This document shows, one piece after another, positions 53,315 to 60,493 of a DNA stretch of 64,000 nucleotides. How positions within the stretch are numbered: position 1 is the first letter of the stretch; every line of letters starts with the position of its first letter. Below the pieces are notes generated by a model. That model saw only the letters and a program-made list of their open reading frames with translations, had not been told where the DNA came from and did not search any database. The position numbers and the translations under genes are program-made. Origin of the DNA: CG2-30-68-42 sp037440385. Its GTDB lineage: Bacteria; Pseudomonadota; Gammaproteobacteria; Burkholderiales; Rhodocyclaceae. The DNA lies in NCBI GenBank assembly GCA_037440385.1, contig JBBIUI010000003.1, forward strand, positions 1-64,000, given 5' to 3'.

Positions 53315-54480
53315 ATTCCCCGGCCGTCCCGTGCCGGGGCCCTCGCACGCAGCGCGGAGCCGTGTTGATGGTGCTGCTCGTGCTGTTCGTGGCGGTCGGC
53401 GCCTATCTGCTGGTGTCGCGGCTCGGCGCCGCACAGCTGCGCAGCGCGCGCGGCAGCACCGCCGCGCTCGCGATGGCACGCGACGCGCTGATCGGGCGCG
53501 CGCTCGCGGACGACAACCGGCCCGGCAGCCTGCCGTGCCCGGACACCGATGACGATGGCGCGGTCAACGGGGTCGCCGGCAATTGCACCTCTTCCTACCT
53601 CGGCAGGCTGCCCTGGAAGACGATGGGGCTTGCCGATCTGCGCGACGCGGCCGGCGAACGGCTGTGGTATGTGCTGTCGCCCGCGTTGCGCGACAACGAG
53701 GCCGCCTGGCCGATCAACGGCGACACGCATGCCACGCTCACCGTAGACGGTGCGGACGAAATCGCGGCGGTCGTGTTCGCCCCCGGCGCGGCGCTCGCAG
53801 GCCAGAACGGCCGTCCGGGAAACGCCGTCGCCGACTATCTCGAAGGCGCCAACGCGGACGGTGACGACGCATACCGCACCGGTGCGCCCGGCGAAGCCTT
53901 CAATGACAGGCTTCTGGTCGTGCGGCGAAGCGAGCTGATGCACGCGGTCGCCTCGCGCATCGCCGGCGAAGCGCTGAAGTGCCTGCATGACTTCGCGGCC
54001 GCGAATTCGGGGCGTTATCCCTGGGCCGCGGACGTGACCGCATCGGCCTCCGGAAATTACAGCGACACCGACAGAACGCACTTCGGCCGGTTGCCCCATG
54101 GCTTGGACGCGACTTCGGCATCGCTGGGGATCACCGCATCCTGGCCCGCGGGTTGCGGCCTCGCGTCGCCGTGGTGGGCAGACAACGGCTGGGGGCAGTT
54201 CGTGTTCTATTCGCTGGCTCCGGAATTCGCGCCGGACGCGGCTCCCTCGCCGGTCTGTGCGGGAAGTTGCCTCGCGGTCGCCAATGCCGCCGGCGGTACC
54301 GATGTCAGGGTGGTCGTGATCGTCGCAGGCGAGCCCCTGTCCGGGCAGCACCGCGTGACGGCCGCGGACAGGAGCGGTGTCGCGAACTACCTGGAAGGGG
54401 AGAACGCGACGCCTGCCGACGGCAGGTTCGAGCGACGCGCCCCCGGTACGGCATTCAATGACGTCGTCGTTTTCGAATAA
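53311..54480 (+). CDS. PilX/GspK-like minor pilin with two internal modules
   Basis: A 389-residue protein with a pseudopilin-type N-terminus QRGAVLMVLLVLFVAVGAYLL (residues 14-34) that lacks the usual Glu at +5, as in PilX/GspK-type minor pilins. The rest contains two similar modules: residues about 67-204 (SLPCPDTDDDG, GRLPWKTMGL, LWYVLSPAL, NAVADYLEGANADGD, AFNDRLLVV) and about 226-389 (NSGRYPWAAD, FGRLPHGL, FVFYSLAPEF, SGVANYLEGENATPAD, AFNDVVVFE). Six or more cysteines suggest disulfides. The next gene carries a single copy of this module. Presumably part of the pilus tip. Confidence 0.7.
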   Translation: MNSPAVPCRGPRTQRGAVLMVLLVLFVAVGAYLLVSRLGAAQLRSARGSTAALAMARDALIGRALADDNRPGSLPCPDTDDDGAVNGVAGNCTSSYLGRLPWKTMGLADLRDAAGERLWYVLSPALRDNEAAWPINGDTHATLTVDGADEIAAVVFAPGAALAGQNGRPGNAVADYLEGANADGDDAYRTGAPGEAFNDRLLVVRRSELMHAVASRIAGEALKCLHDFAAANSGRYPWAADVTASASGNYSDTDRTHFGRLPHGLDATSASLGITASWPAGCGLASPWWADNGWGQFVFYSLAPEFAPDAAPSPVCAGSCLAVANAAGGTDVRVVVIVAGEPLSGQHRVTAADRSGVANYLEGENATPADGRFERRAPGTAFNDVVVFE

Positions 54481-55324
54481 GCTCGCGGCGCGGCGCGGCT
54501 GCCGGGGCTTCACGCTCGCCGAACTGGCCATCGTGCTGCTGGTGGTCGCGGTGCTGCTGGGCGGCCTGCTGATGCCCCTGTCCGCCCAGATCGAGCAGCG
54601 CAATCTGGAGGAGACCCGGCGCCGGCTCGATGAGGTGCGCGAGGCGCTGATCGGATTCGCCGAAGCGAACGGACGCCTGCCGTGCCCGGCTTCGGCGACG
54701 AGCGACGGCAGGGAGGCGTTTTGCACCGGTGCGAGCGGCGCCTGCGGACCCGAGCTGTACGCCCCGCCCGACCCGAATCACGGTCGTTGCGCCGCGTTCT
54801 ACGACGGCTTCGTACCCGCGGTCACGCTCGGCCTCGCGCCGGTCGATTCTCAGGGATACCTGCCAGACGCCTGGGGGACGAGCGCGCGCAATCGCATCCG
54901 CTACGCGGTCGCCCCGAACACGGTCGCGGGAGTCGATTACGCGTGGACCGGCTCGGGCCCCGGCAGGGGACCCCGGGCGGCGGGCCTGACCAACCTGGGC
55001 GAGGTCTCGAAACAATATCTGTGGGTCTGCTCGGGCCTGCCCAATACGGAGACGGGCGGCTCGTGCGATCCCGCCGTCAAGCTGACCGACAACGCACCGG
55101 CCCTCGTGTATTCGGTCGGAAAGAACGCGACCGATCCCGCCAGCGGCACGACCGGCGACGAAGCCGCGAACCCGAACCCGAACGGCGGCACCGCGGACCA
55201 GACTTTCGTCAGCCGCACCTCGTCCCCGGCAGGTGCCGCAGGGGGGCAGTTCGACGACATCGTCACCTGGGTGCCGCTGCCCGTGCTGCTCAACCGCATG
55301 GTCGCCGCCGGCCAGCTTCCATGA
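54458..55324 (+). CDS. type IV prepilin-like protein
   Basis: A 288-residue pilin-like protein. ATG 54458 gives leader MTSSFSNKLAARRGCRG with cleavage after G17, then F-T-L-A-E with the conserved Glu at +5. The globular part has ALIGFAEANGRLPCPASATSDG, a Cys-rich loop (CTGASGACG) and the C-terminal FDDIVTWVPLPVLLNRMVAAGQ motif seen in many betaproteobacterial minor pilins. It overlaps the previous gene by 23 bases, unusual in this otherwise tightly coupled run. Needs a prepilin peptidase, which is not encoded in the window. Confidence 0.8.
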   Translation: MTSSFSNKLAARRGCRGFTLAELAIVLLVVAVLLGGLLMPLSAQIEQRNLEETRRRLDEVREALIGFAEANGRLPCPASATSDGREAFCTGASGACGPELYAPPDPNHGRCAAFYDGFVPAVTLGLAPVDSQGYLPDAWGTSARNRIRYAVAPNTVAGVDYAWTGSGPGRGPRAAGLTNLGEVSKQYLWVCSGLPNTETGGSCDPAVKLTDNAPALVYSVGKNATDPASGTTGDEAANPNPNGGTADQTFVSRTSSPAGAAGGQFDDIVTWVPLPVLLNRMVAAGQLP

Positions 55325-55673
55325 CCCCGGAGCCCTCGGTTGACCGCTGAAGCGTAATGTCAACATCATGTTTCGGAACCGCGACCTCGTGAACGTGAAT
55401 CCGCCCTCGACCGGCGCGGCGAGACCGCGAAAGGCCGGATTGCACGGGCTCGCGGGCACACGGCTGCGTCGTCACTCGTTGGAATGGAACGACCCCTGCG
55501 CGCCGTTTCGCCTTGCCCAGCACCCGCAATCCCCCACGCCGAGGTCCGTCCAGCCGAGGTATCCGGGATGATCGGCGTTACGCCGCGGTCATGTTGACCG
55601 GCGCAGGCGGTGCTGACACACTCGGCCCGGACGCTGCCTCGAGGCGAGGCCGCCCCGACCACGAGAGCGCCCG
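55325..55673 (+). other. 349-base gap without a convincing gene
   Basis: Between the prepilin and cyclase genes. It holds three GTTGAC motifs (55339 plus, 55359-55364 minus, 55593-55598 plus) and a 15-base hyphenated palindrome at 55586-55600. TTGACC at 55340 with ACATCA 17 bases on could be a weak promoter. A short open frame from ATG 55368 has no recognisable features. I see no RNA gene. Confidence 0.4.
55586..55600. promoter_or_regulatory. hyphenated palindrome upstream of the cyclase gene
   Basis: CGGTCA and TGACCG, exact inverses, flank a three-base TGT spacer. The centre is 81 bases before the cyclase start. It could be an operator or a hairpin in the leader; the half-site recurs elsewhere in the gap (55339-55345, 55359-55364). 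Confidence 0.35.
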
Positions 55674-56966
55674 GTGACGGATCGCGAATCGAGCTTCTTC
55701 CACCGCCTGCGAACCGCGGGAATCACCTCGCGCGACAGCGAGGAGCAGCGTTTGAACAAGACGCTGCTGGTGTTCGCGACCGGGCTCGTCACGCTCACCT
55801 CCACGCTGTGGCTCGCGATCTACTGGAGCCTGGGCCTGCGCCTTTCCGCGACGCTTCCGCTCGCCTTCGAAGCGCTGCTCACCGCCAACCTGCTCGCCTA
55901 CGTGCGGACGGGAAACTTTTCGTTCTTCCGCAGCTCCCAGCTCGCGCTGTTCCTGTTCTTTCCGTTCGTCGTGCAGTGGAGCCTGGGCGACGCGCTGGCC
56001 GCGAGCGGTGTCGTCCTGTGGGGCCTGCTCGCGCCGGTGGGCGCCATCCTGTTCCTGGGCGCGCGCGAGTCGGCACCGTGGTTTGCCGCCTATGTCTTCC
56101 TGATCGTGCTGAGCGGCGCGTTCGACTATTTGCTCGCGGACTCCGCGCTGCGCGCACGCGTCGCCGTTCCGCTGCGCACCAGCATGGTGTTCTTCGCGCT
56201 GAACTTCGTTGCGGTGTCGAGCATCGTCTATGCGCTGCTGCGCCTGGCCGCCGTCGAGAAGGACAAGGCCAGGGCGAGGCTCGTCGAGGCGCACGTGCGG
56301 CTGCGCGCCGAGCAGGAACGGGCCGAACACCTGCTGCTCAACATCCTGCCCGGCCCGGTGGCGGAACGGCTCAAGCGCAACGAACAGGCGATCGCGGACG
56401 GTTTCGCGGACGTGACCGTGATGTTCGTCGATATCGTCGACTTCACGCATGTCGCCGAAGGGATGTCGCCGAACGAGGTGTTCTCGATGCTCAACCGCAT
56501 CTTCTCGTCGTTCGACGATCTCGCCGAGCGCTTCGGCCTGGAGAAGATCAAGACGATAGGCGACGCCTACATGGTCGCCGGCGGACTGGACCGCCGCAAC
56601 CCGGATTACTGCGCCTCGATCGCGGAGATGGCGCTCGCGATGCGCGAGCTGCTGCGGCGCGATCGCGCGGTGAATTCCGCGTCTGTGGAAATCCGCATCG
56701 GCATCGGCACCGGACCGGTGGTCGCAGGCGTCGTCGGCAAGAAGAAGTTCATCTACGACCTGTGGGGCGACACGGTCAACATCGCCAGCCGCATCACCTC
56801 CGAAGGCGTGCCGGGCATGATCCAGGTCGATACCACGACGTACCGGCGGCTGCGCGAGCGCTTCCAGTTCCATGAGCCGCAGACGATCTACCTGAAGGGC
56901 AAGGGCGACACGACCGTATATCGGATGATGGGAAAGAAGCCGATCGCCGGCCGCGCGGCACCCTGA
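55674..56966 (+). CDS. membrane-bound class III adenylate cyclase
   Basis: A 430-residue enzyme starting at GTG 55674. The N-terminal half has about five to six membrane helices (roughly 30-180), then a short coiled coil (KARARLVEAHVRLRAEQERAEHLLLNILP) and a class III cyclase domain from about 235. VTVMFVDIVDFTHVAE supplies both metal aspartates; KIKTIGDAYMVAGG and YDLWGDTVNIASR contain the Lys and Asp that select adenine; the TVNIASR motif supplies the transition-state Asn/Arg. It is therefore predicted to make cAMP, not cGMP. Lies right after the pilin genes and convergent with the kinase gene. Confidence 0.88.
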   Translation: MTDRESSFFHRLRTAGITSRDSEEQRLNKTLLVFATGLVTLTSTLWLAIYWSLGLRLSATLPLAFEALLTANLLAYVRTGNFSFFRSSQLALFLFFPFVVQWSLGDALAASGVVLWGLLAPVGAILFLGARESAPWFAAYVFLIVLSGAFDYLLADSALRARVAVPLRTSMVFFALNFVAVSSIVYALLRLAAVEKDKARARLVEAHVRLRAEQERAEHLLLNILPGPVAERLKRNEQAIADGFADVTVMFVDIVDFTHVAEGMSPNEVFSMLNRIFSSFDDLAERFGLEKIKTIGDAYMVAGGLDRRNPDYCASIAEMALAMRELLRRDRAVNSASVEIRIGIGTGPVVAGVVGKKKFIYDLWGDTVNIASRITSEGVPGMIQVDTTTYRRLRERFQFHEPQTIYLKGKGDTTVYRMMGKKPIAGRAAP

Positions 56967-56982
56967 GCCGCGCGCGCAGGCT

Positions 56983-58716
56983 TCAGCCCGGAGCGAGCCG
57001 GAAACACACCCGGCCGGGAAGGTTTTCGGCGAGCGTCAGCCGATAGCCCAGCGAGCGGGCGCGCCGCGCCGACTGGTACAGACCGATGCCCAGTCCGGAC
57101 TCCGAGGCAACGGCGCCCCGGAACAGACTGCGTGCGAGCGCATCGGGCAGCGGGTCGCCGGTATCGGCGACCGAGAGCGAGATGCCCGCGGCCTGTTCGA
57201 GCGTGACGCGGATCGCCATCGCCGCACCGCCGTGGCGCTTGGCCAGCGCATTGCGGATCAGGTTGTCGGCCACGCCCGAGAAAAGATCGCCCGGAATGCG
57301 CGCGCGAGGAAGCGGTCGCACCGCGGCGAACTCGATCCCCTCCCCGGCCCAGCGGCTCTCGAGCCCCGCCCACCATTCGGCGAGATCCTGCGGCTCGGTC
57401 TCATCCGGTTCGGGGCGCCGGAGCTTCGCGAGCGTGTCCGCGAGACGCCGCGTGATCACCGGCAACTGGCGAGCGAGCAGCTCGCGAAACGCCGGTGACG
57501 CCGCTTCACCTTCGCGCGCGGCGGCGAAGCACAGCGCATGCAGCGATTGCAACAGGTTCTTGACGTCGTGGGTGAGCCGCGCTCCGGTCTCGTGCACGGC
57601 ACGCAGGTAGCCCATCTGTTCCAGCTCGCGGCTGCGCAGCTTGGCGGCGTGGAACTCGGCGAGGATCTGGACCATCAGGTCGACATGCCAGGAGAATGCG
57701 GGGCCGAGCGCGCGCCGGCTCGCGAGCTCGATGGCGATTGCCCCGTGGCGGAACTCCTGGCGGATGCCCGACGGCGTGCCGAACTCGCCGCTGCCCTCCG
57801 AGGCCGACCAGCGTCCTCCCGATACTCCCGGCAGCGATGCGAACTGCGCCAGCGCCGCGGCGACGAAAGCCTGCGGATCGGATTGCGCGCGCGCCAGCGC
57901 GGTCAGGCGTGCGAGCCAGTCCTCGAACGGAACGCCCGCGCTCAATACGTGGCGCGAGAACAGCAGTCCCAGCCCGGTGAAGTTCAGGCGCGGATTCCAT
58001 GCCCAGCCCAGCACGAGCAGCCCCGCCGAAACCGCCGCGAGCGTCAGTACCAGCGACTCGAAGTAGCCGCGCTGCGCGAGCAGCATCAGTGCGATCGAGC
58101 CGAGCACCAGCACCGCGAGCAGCAGCACGACGAAGGAGGAATAGATCAGGTCGATGACTTCGGTGCGCTGCGCCGGTTCGTCTCGCCGCGGCAGCAGCAG
58201 CATCGCCGCGAGCAGTGCGGGCAGCGCGACTCGCGCGACCGGCCGCAGCACATCGGGCAGCGCGACCGGCTGCGGCAGGATCTCCGGGGTCACCAGCACC
58301 AGCAGAACGGTGACGAGATCGCCGAGCGCGAGCAGGTAGAACAGCCTCGTCGTGCCCGCCTCGGAGAAGAACACCCTGCCGCCGAGGATGCCGGCGAGCA
58401 GCATGATCCAGCCCATCAGCAGCGGCGGGTTCGCCCACACCGCCAGCGCAGCCGCGCCGCACAGGACCGCCACCAGCTCCAGCGCACCCAGCCGCGTGTC
58501 GACGCGGATCAGCGGCTGCCACAGCAGGAACAGCCCGACGTGGCCCAGCAGCAGCATGCGCCCGACGGCGCTGCCCGTTCCCTGCACGACGGCGGCATGC
58601 AGCATCGCCAGCATCGCCAGCAGCAGCGCGCGTCGCACCGCCGGCGCCGTGATGCGCAGCCGATGGCCCGCCTGCGCGATTCGCGCTTCCGGCAACTTCG
58701 CGGACGAGCCGTTCAT
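56983..58716 (-). CDS. membrane histidine kinase (PrsK-like)
   Basis: A 577-residue kinase from ATG 58716. About seven membrane helices occupy 28-255, followed by a GAF-like region (265-360) and the phosphotransfer helix with H383 in ARLTHDVKNLLQSL. N box DNLIRNALAKR near 500, G1 VADTGDPLP and G2 SGLGIGLYQ make a complete ATPase domain. The N-terminal membrane region followed by GAF is the PrsK architecture found beside exosortase/PEP-CTERM systems. No regulator gene is adjacent; the best candidate partner is the sigma-54 activator at 41527. It converges with the cyclase gene with a 16-base gap. Confidence 0.85.
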   Translation of the reverse strand: MNGSSAKLPEARIAQAGHRLRITAPAVRRALLLAMLAMLHAAVVQGTGSAVGRMLLLGHVGLFLLWQPLIRVDTRLGALELVAVLCGAAALAVWANPPLLMGWIMLLAGILGGRVFFSEAGTTRLFYLLALGDLVTVLLVLVTPEILPQPVALPDVLRPVARVALPALLAAMLLLPRRDEPAQRTEVIDLIYSSFVVLLLAVLVLGSIALMLLAQRGYFESLVLTLAAVSAGLLVLGWAWNPRLNFTGLGLLFSRHVLSAGVPFEDWLARLTALARAQSDPQAFVAAALAQFASLPGVSGGRWSASEGSGEFGTPSGIRQEFRHGAIAIELASRRALGPAFSWHVDLMVQILAEFHAAKLRSRELEQMGYLRAVHETGARLTHDVKNLLQSLHALCFAAAREGEAASPAFRELLARQLPVITRRLADTLAKLRRPEPDETEPQDLAEWWAGLESRWAGEGIEFAAVRPLPRARIPGDLFSGVADNLIRNALAKRHGGAAMAIRVTLEQAAGISLSVADTGDPLPDALARSLFRGAVASESGLGIGLYQSARRARSLGYRLTLAENLPGRVCFRLAPG

Positions 58717-59028
58717 CGGCAGCCAAGCGCTCGATGCGCGAAGCGACGCCAAGCCTCGTGCTCGACGCGGGGTTTCGCCTCAGACCGATCTTGCATTCCT
58801 GTGCGCCCTTCGCGTTGCCCGCGGGGGATGTTCCGGAATCCGGGCGATTGTAGCCGCGGGTCGCCCCGCATGCGACCGTGTCGACGTTCTTGACGGCTCG
58901 CGCAAGCCGAACGGATCGAACGAAAGCGAATCAACATCTTGGGTTTGCTGTATGCTTTTTGCTTCGAATCGTTGTCGGACTGCGACCGGACCGCGGCGAA
59001 CTCCGGCGACCGGTCAGGAGGAAACGAC
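58717..59028. other. 312-base divergent gap before the PEP-CTERM gene
   Basis: Lies between the kinase gene (minus) and the PEP-CTERM gene (plus). TATGCT at 58951-58956 could be a weak -10. A GG-N10-GC spacing fits sigma-54 at 58942-58955 (GG at 58942-58943, GC at 58954-58955) but the flanking bases fit poorly. The sequence GCGACCGG occurs twice (58982, 59007). No gene or RNA was recognised. Confidence 0.35.
59016..59021 (+). promoter_or_regulatory. perfect ribosome-binding site of the PEP-CTERM gene
   Basis: AGGAGG seven bases before ATG 59029 is a consensus Shine-Dalgarno sequence, stronger than most in this window. It fixes the start codon and suggests high expression. Confidence 0.8.
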
Positions 59029-59688
59029 ATGAAGGGTCTGATCCGAGCAGCGGCACTGGCCGTCGGGCTGGTGGCCCATCCCGCGCTGGCCGTTCCGCCA
59101 GCCACGTCCGGCTACACCGACGAGACCGCGTGGCGAAACGACAACGCCGGATTCGTGCTGGAGACGTTCGAGTCGCTTTCCGCGGGTCAGACGCTCTCGG
59201 CGCTGGCAGGCCTGCACATCGAATTCGGCGCGCCGCTGCCGGTGGTACGCGATAAAACGGCGTTCGGGGGACTGAGCCAATCGGGGTCGAACACGCTCGG
59301 AAACGCGAGCCCCTCGTCGATCACCCTTTTCGCCGAAGCAGGCAGGCTGATCACCGGACTGGGTTACTGGAACACCGGCTTCGACGATCGTACGACGCTG
59401 AAATTTTTCTTCGACGGCAGCTTCGAGAGCCTCGATTCGCCGGCGGTGGGCGCGGGCACGGCAGGCCAGAACCTGTCCTTCGTCGGCCTGAAGGTGGGCC
59501 AGGGCGGCGTGCAGCAGGTGGAGATCGCATGGTTCACGGGTGTCGGAAACGGCGACTTCACGATCGACGACCTGCAGGTCGCCACGACGCCGATACCGGA
59601 ACCGGGCACCTGGGCGATGCTGCTCGCGGGGCTCGCGATCTTCGGTCTTTCCGGCCGCAGCCGCGGGCCGGGCCACGCGAAATCCTGA
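59029..59688 (+). CDS. PEP-CTERM sorted exported protein
   Basis: A 219-residue secreted protein: Sec signal (MKGLIRAAALAVGLVAHPALA), a beta-rich body with aromatic and Gly/Asn residues (GYWNTGFDDRTTLKFFFDG), and a C-terminal PEP-CTERM tail (PEP at 190-192, hydrophobic helix WAMLLAGLAIFGL, then SGRSR). Exosortase cleaves at this signal and passes the protein to the surface matrix or exopolysaccharide. No exosortase (EpsH/XrtA) is in the window, so the system extends elsewhere in the genome. Similar domain architecture occurs in Gram-negative surface-matrix proteins; the body's ligand is unknown. Confidence 0.9.
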   Translation: MKGLIRAAALAVGLVAHPALAVPPATSGYTDETAWRNDNAGFVLETFESLSAGQTLSALAGLHIEFGAPLPVVRDKTAFGGLSQSGSNTLGNASPSSITLFAEAGRLITGLGYWNTGFDDRTTLKFFFDGSFESLDSPAVGAGTAGQNLSFVGLKVGQGGVQQVEIAWFTGVGNGDFTIDDLQVATTPIPEPGTWAMLLAGLAIFGLSGRSRGPGHAKS

Positions 59689-59773
59689 GGACATTTGCCA
59701 ACTATTGCACACAAACGTCCGAATACCGACAGTTTTTCATCCGCGAACCGTTGCGTGCGCTCGCGGCCGCGCA

Positions 59774-59789
59774 CGGCATCGTTCTTGCT
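59774..59789 (+). promoter_or_regulatory. candidate sigma-54 promoter of the prepilin gene
   Basis: CGGCATCGTTCTTGCT has the -24 core GGCA and -12 core TTGC with GG and GC exactly ten bases apart, as in the TGGCAC-N5-TTGC consensus. A start near 59800 leaves about 24 bases before ATG 59824, where CGGAGG serves as ribosome site. An imperfect palindrome GTCCGAATACCGAC at 59717-59730 upstream could hold activator. A sigma-54 activator is encoded in the same window. Confidence 0.55.
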
Positions 59790-59823
59790 CGCACCGTTGC
59801 CATCGTCATTCGGAGGCCGAATC

Positions 59824-60462
59824 ATGATCCGCCGCCAGTCCGGCTTCACCCTGGTCGAGATCGCCATCGTGCTGGTCATCATCGGCTTGCTGCTCGGGGG
59901 CATCCTGAAGGGCCAGGAGCTGATCACACAGGCGCGCATCAAGAACATCGCCAACGACATCAACGGGGTGTCGACGGCGATCTATGCCTACCAGGACCGT
60001 TACCGCGCGATCCCCGGTGACGACAAGACGGCCTGCTCGCGCTGGGGAGCCGGCACCACGATCGGCGACGGCAACGGACAGGTCAGTCAGGACACGAGCG
60101 CGACGGGCGGCGGGAGCTGCGCAAGCCCCTCTCCGCTTCCCAAGGAAAACACGCTGTTCTGGCAGCACCTGCGGCTGGCGGGATTGATCGCGGGAGACGC
60201 GTCCAATGCGGACGAGCCGCTCAACGCATCGGGAGGCAAGCTGCGGGTGTTCAACGGGCCGTTCGGGCTGAGCGGGCTGTACGTCTGTGCGACCGGCCTG
60301 CCGGCGAAAGTCGCATCGGCGCTGGACAGCCAGTTCGACGACGGGCTGCCCGACAAGGGATCGGTGCGTGGCGACGACAAGGATCCGGCGGTGGCCGCCA
60401 GCACGCTGACCGCCTACGCCGACGACCCGACGAAGACCTACAGCGTGTGCAAGGCGCTGTGA
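59824..60462 (+). CDS. type IV prepilin, possibly major pilin
   Basis: A 212-residue pilin. MIRRQSG is a short leader cut after G7, followed by FTLVEIAIVLVIIGLLLGGILKG with Glu at +5. The next segment ARIKNIANDINGVSTAIYAYQDRYRAIPGDD is common to betaproteobacterial pilins. Two cysteine pairs may form the disulfide loop. It is preceded by the best sigma-54 site in the window and lies apart from the main pilus operon, behind the PEP-CTERM gene; a major-subunit role is inferred from its compact pilin form. Converges with the antiporter gene across an 18-base terminator. Confidence 0.85.
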   Translation: MIRRQSGFTLVEIAIVLVIIGLLLGGILKGQELITQARIKNIANDINGVSTAIYAYQDRYRAIPGDDKTACSRWGAGTTIGDGNGQVSQDTSATGGGSCASPSPLPKENTLFWQHLRLAGLIAGDASNADEPLNASGGKLRVFNGPFGLSGLYVCATGLPAKVASALDSQFDDGLPDKGSVRGDDKDPAVAASTLTAYADDPTKTYSVCKAL

Positions 60463-60472
60463 GCGGTTGCGC

Positions 60473-60493
60473 GCGCGGCGTCATCCGCCGCGC
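60473..60493. terminator. bidirectional terminator hairpin
   Basis: GCGCGGCG (60473-60480) and CGCCGCGC (60486-60493) form a perfect 8-base-pair stem with loop TCATC, in the 18-base gap between convergent prepilin and antiporter genes. The antiporter stop lies in the loop. Short T runs only; still the strongest stem in any intergenic gap here. Confidence 0.5.

Noticed and set aside
55368..55571. Open frame of 67 codons in the gap before the cyclase
   Set aside because: No ribosome site, no signal or domain, composition like noncoding G+C-rich DNA.
55624..55637. GG-N10-GC spacing upstream of the cyclase start, as a sigma-54 site
   Set aside because: Only the GG and GC positions match; such spacing is expected by chance in G+C-rich DNA of this length.
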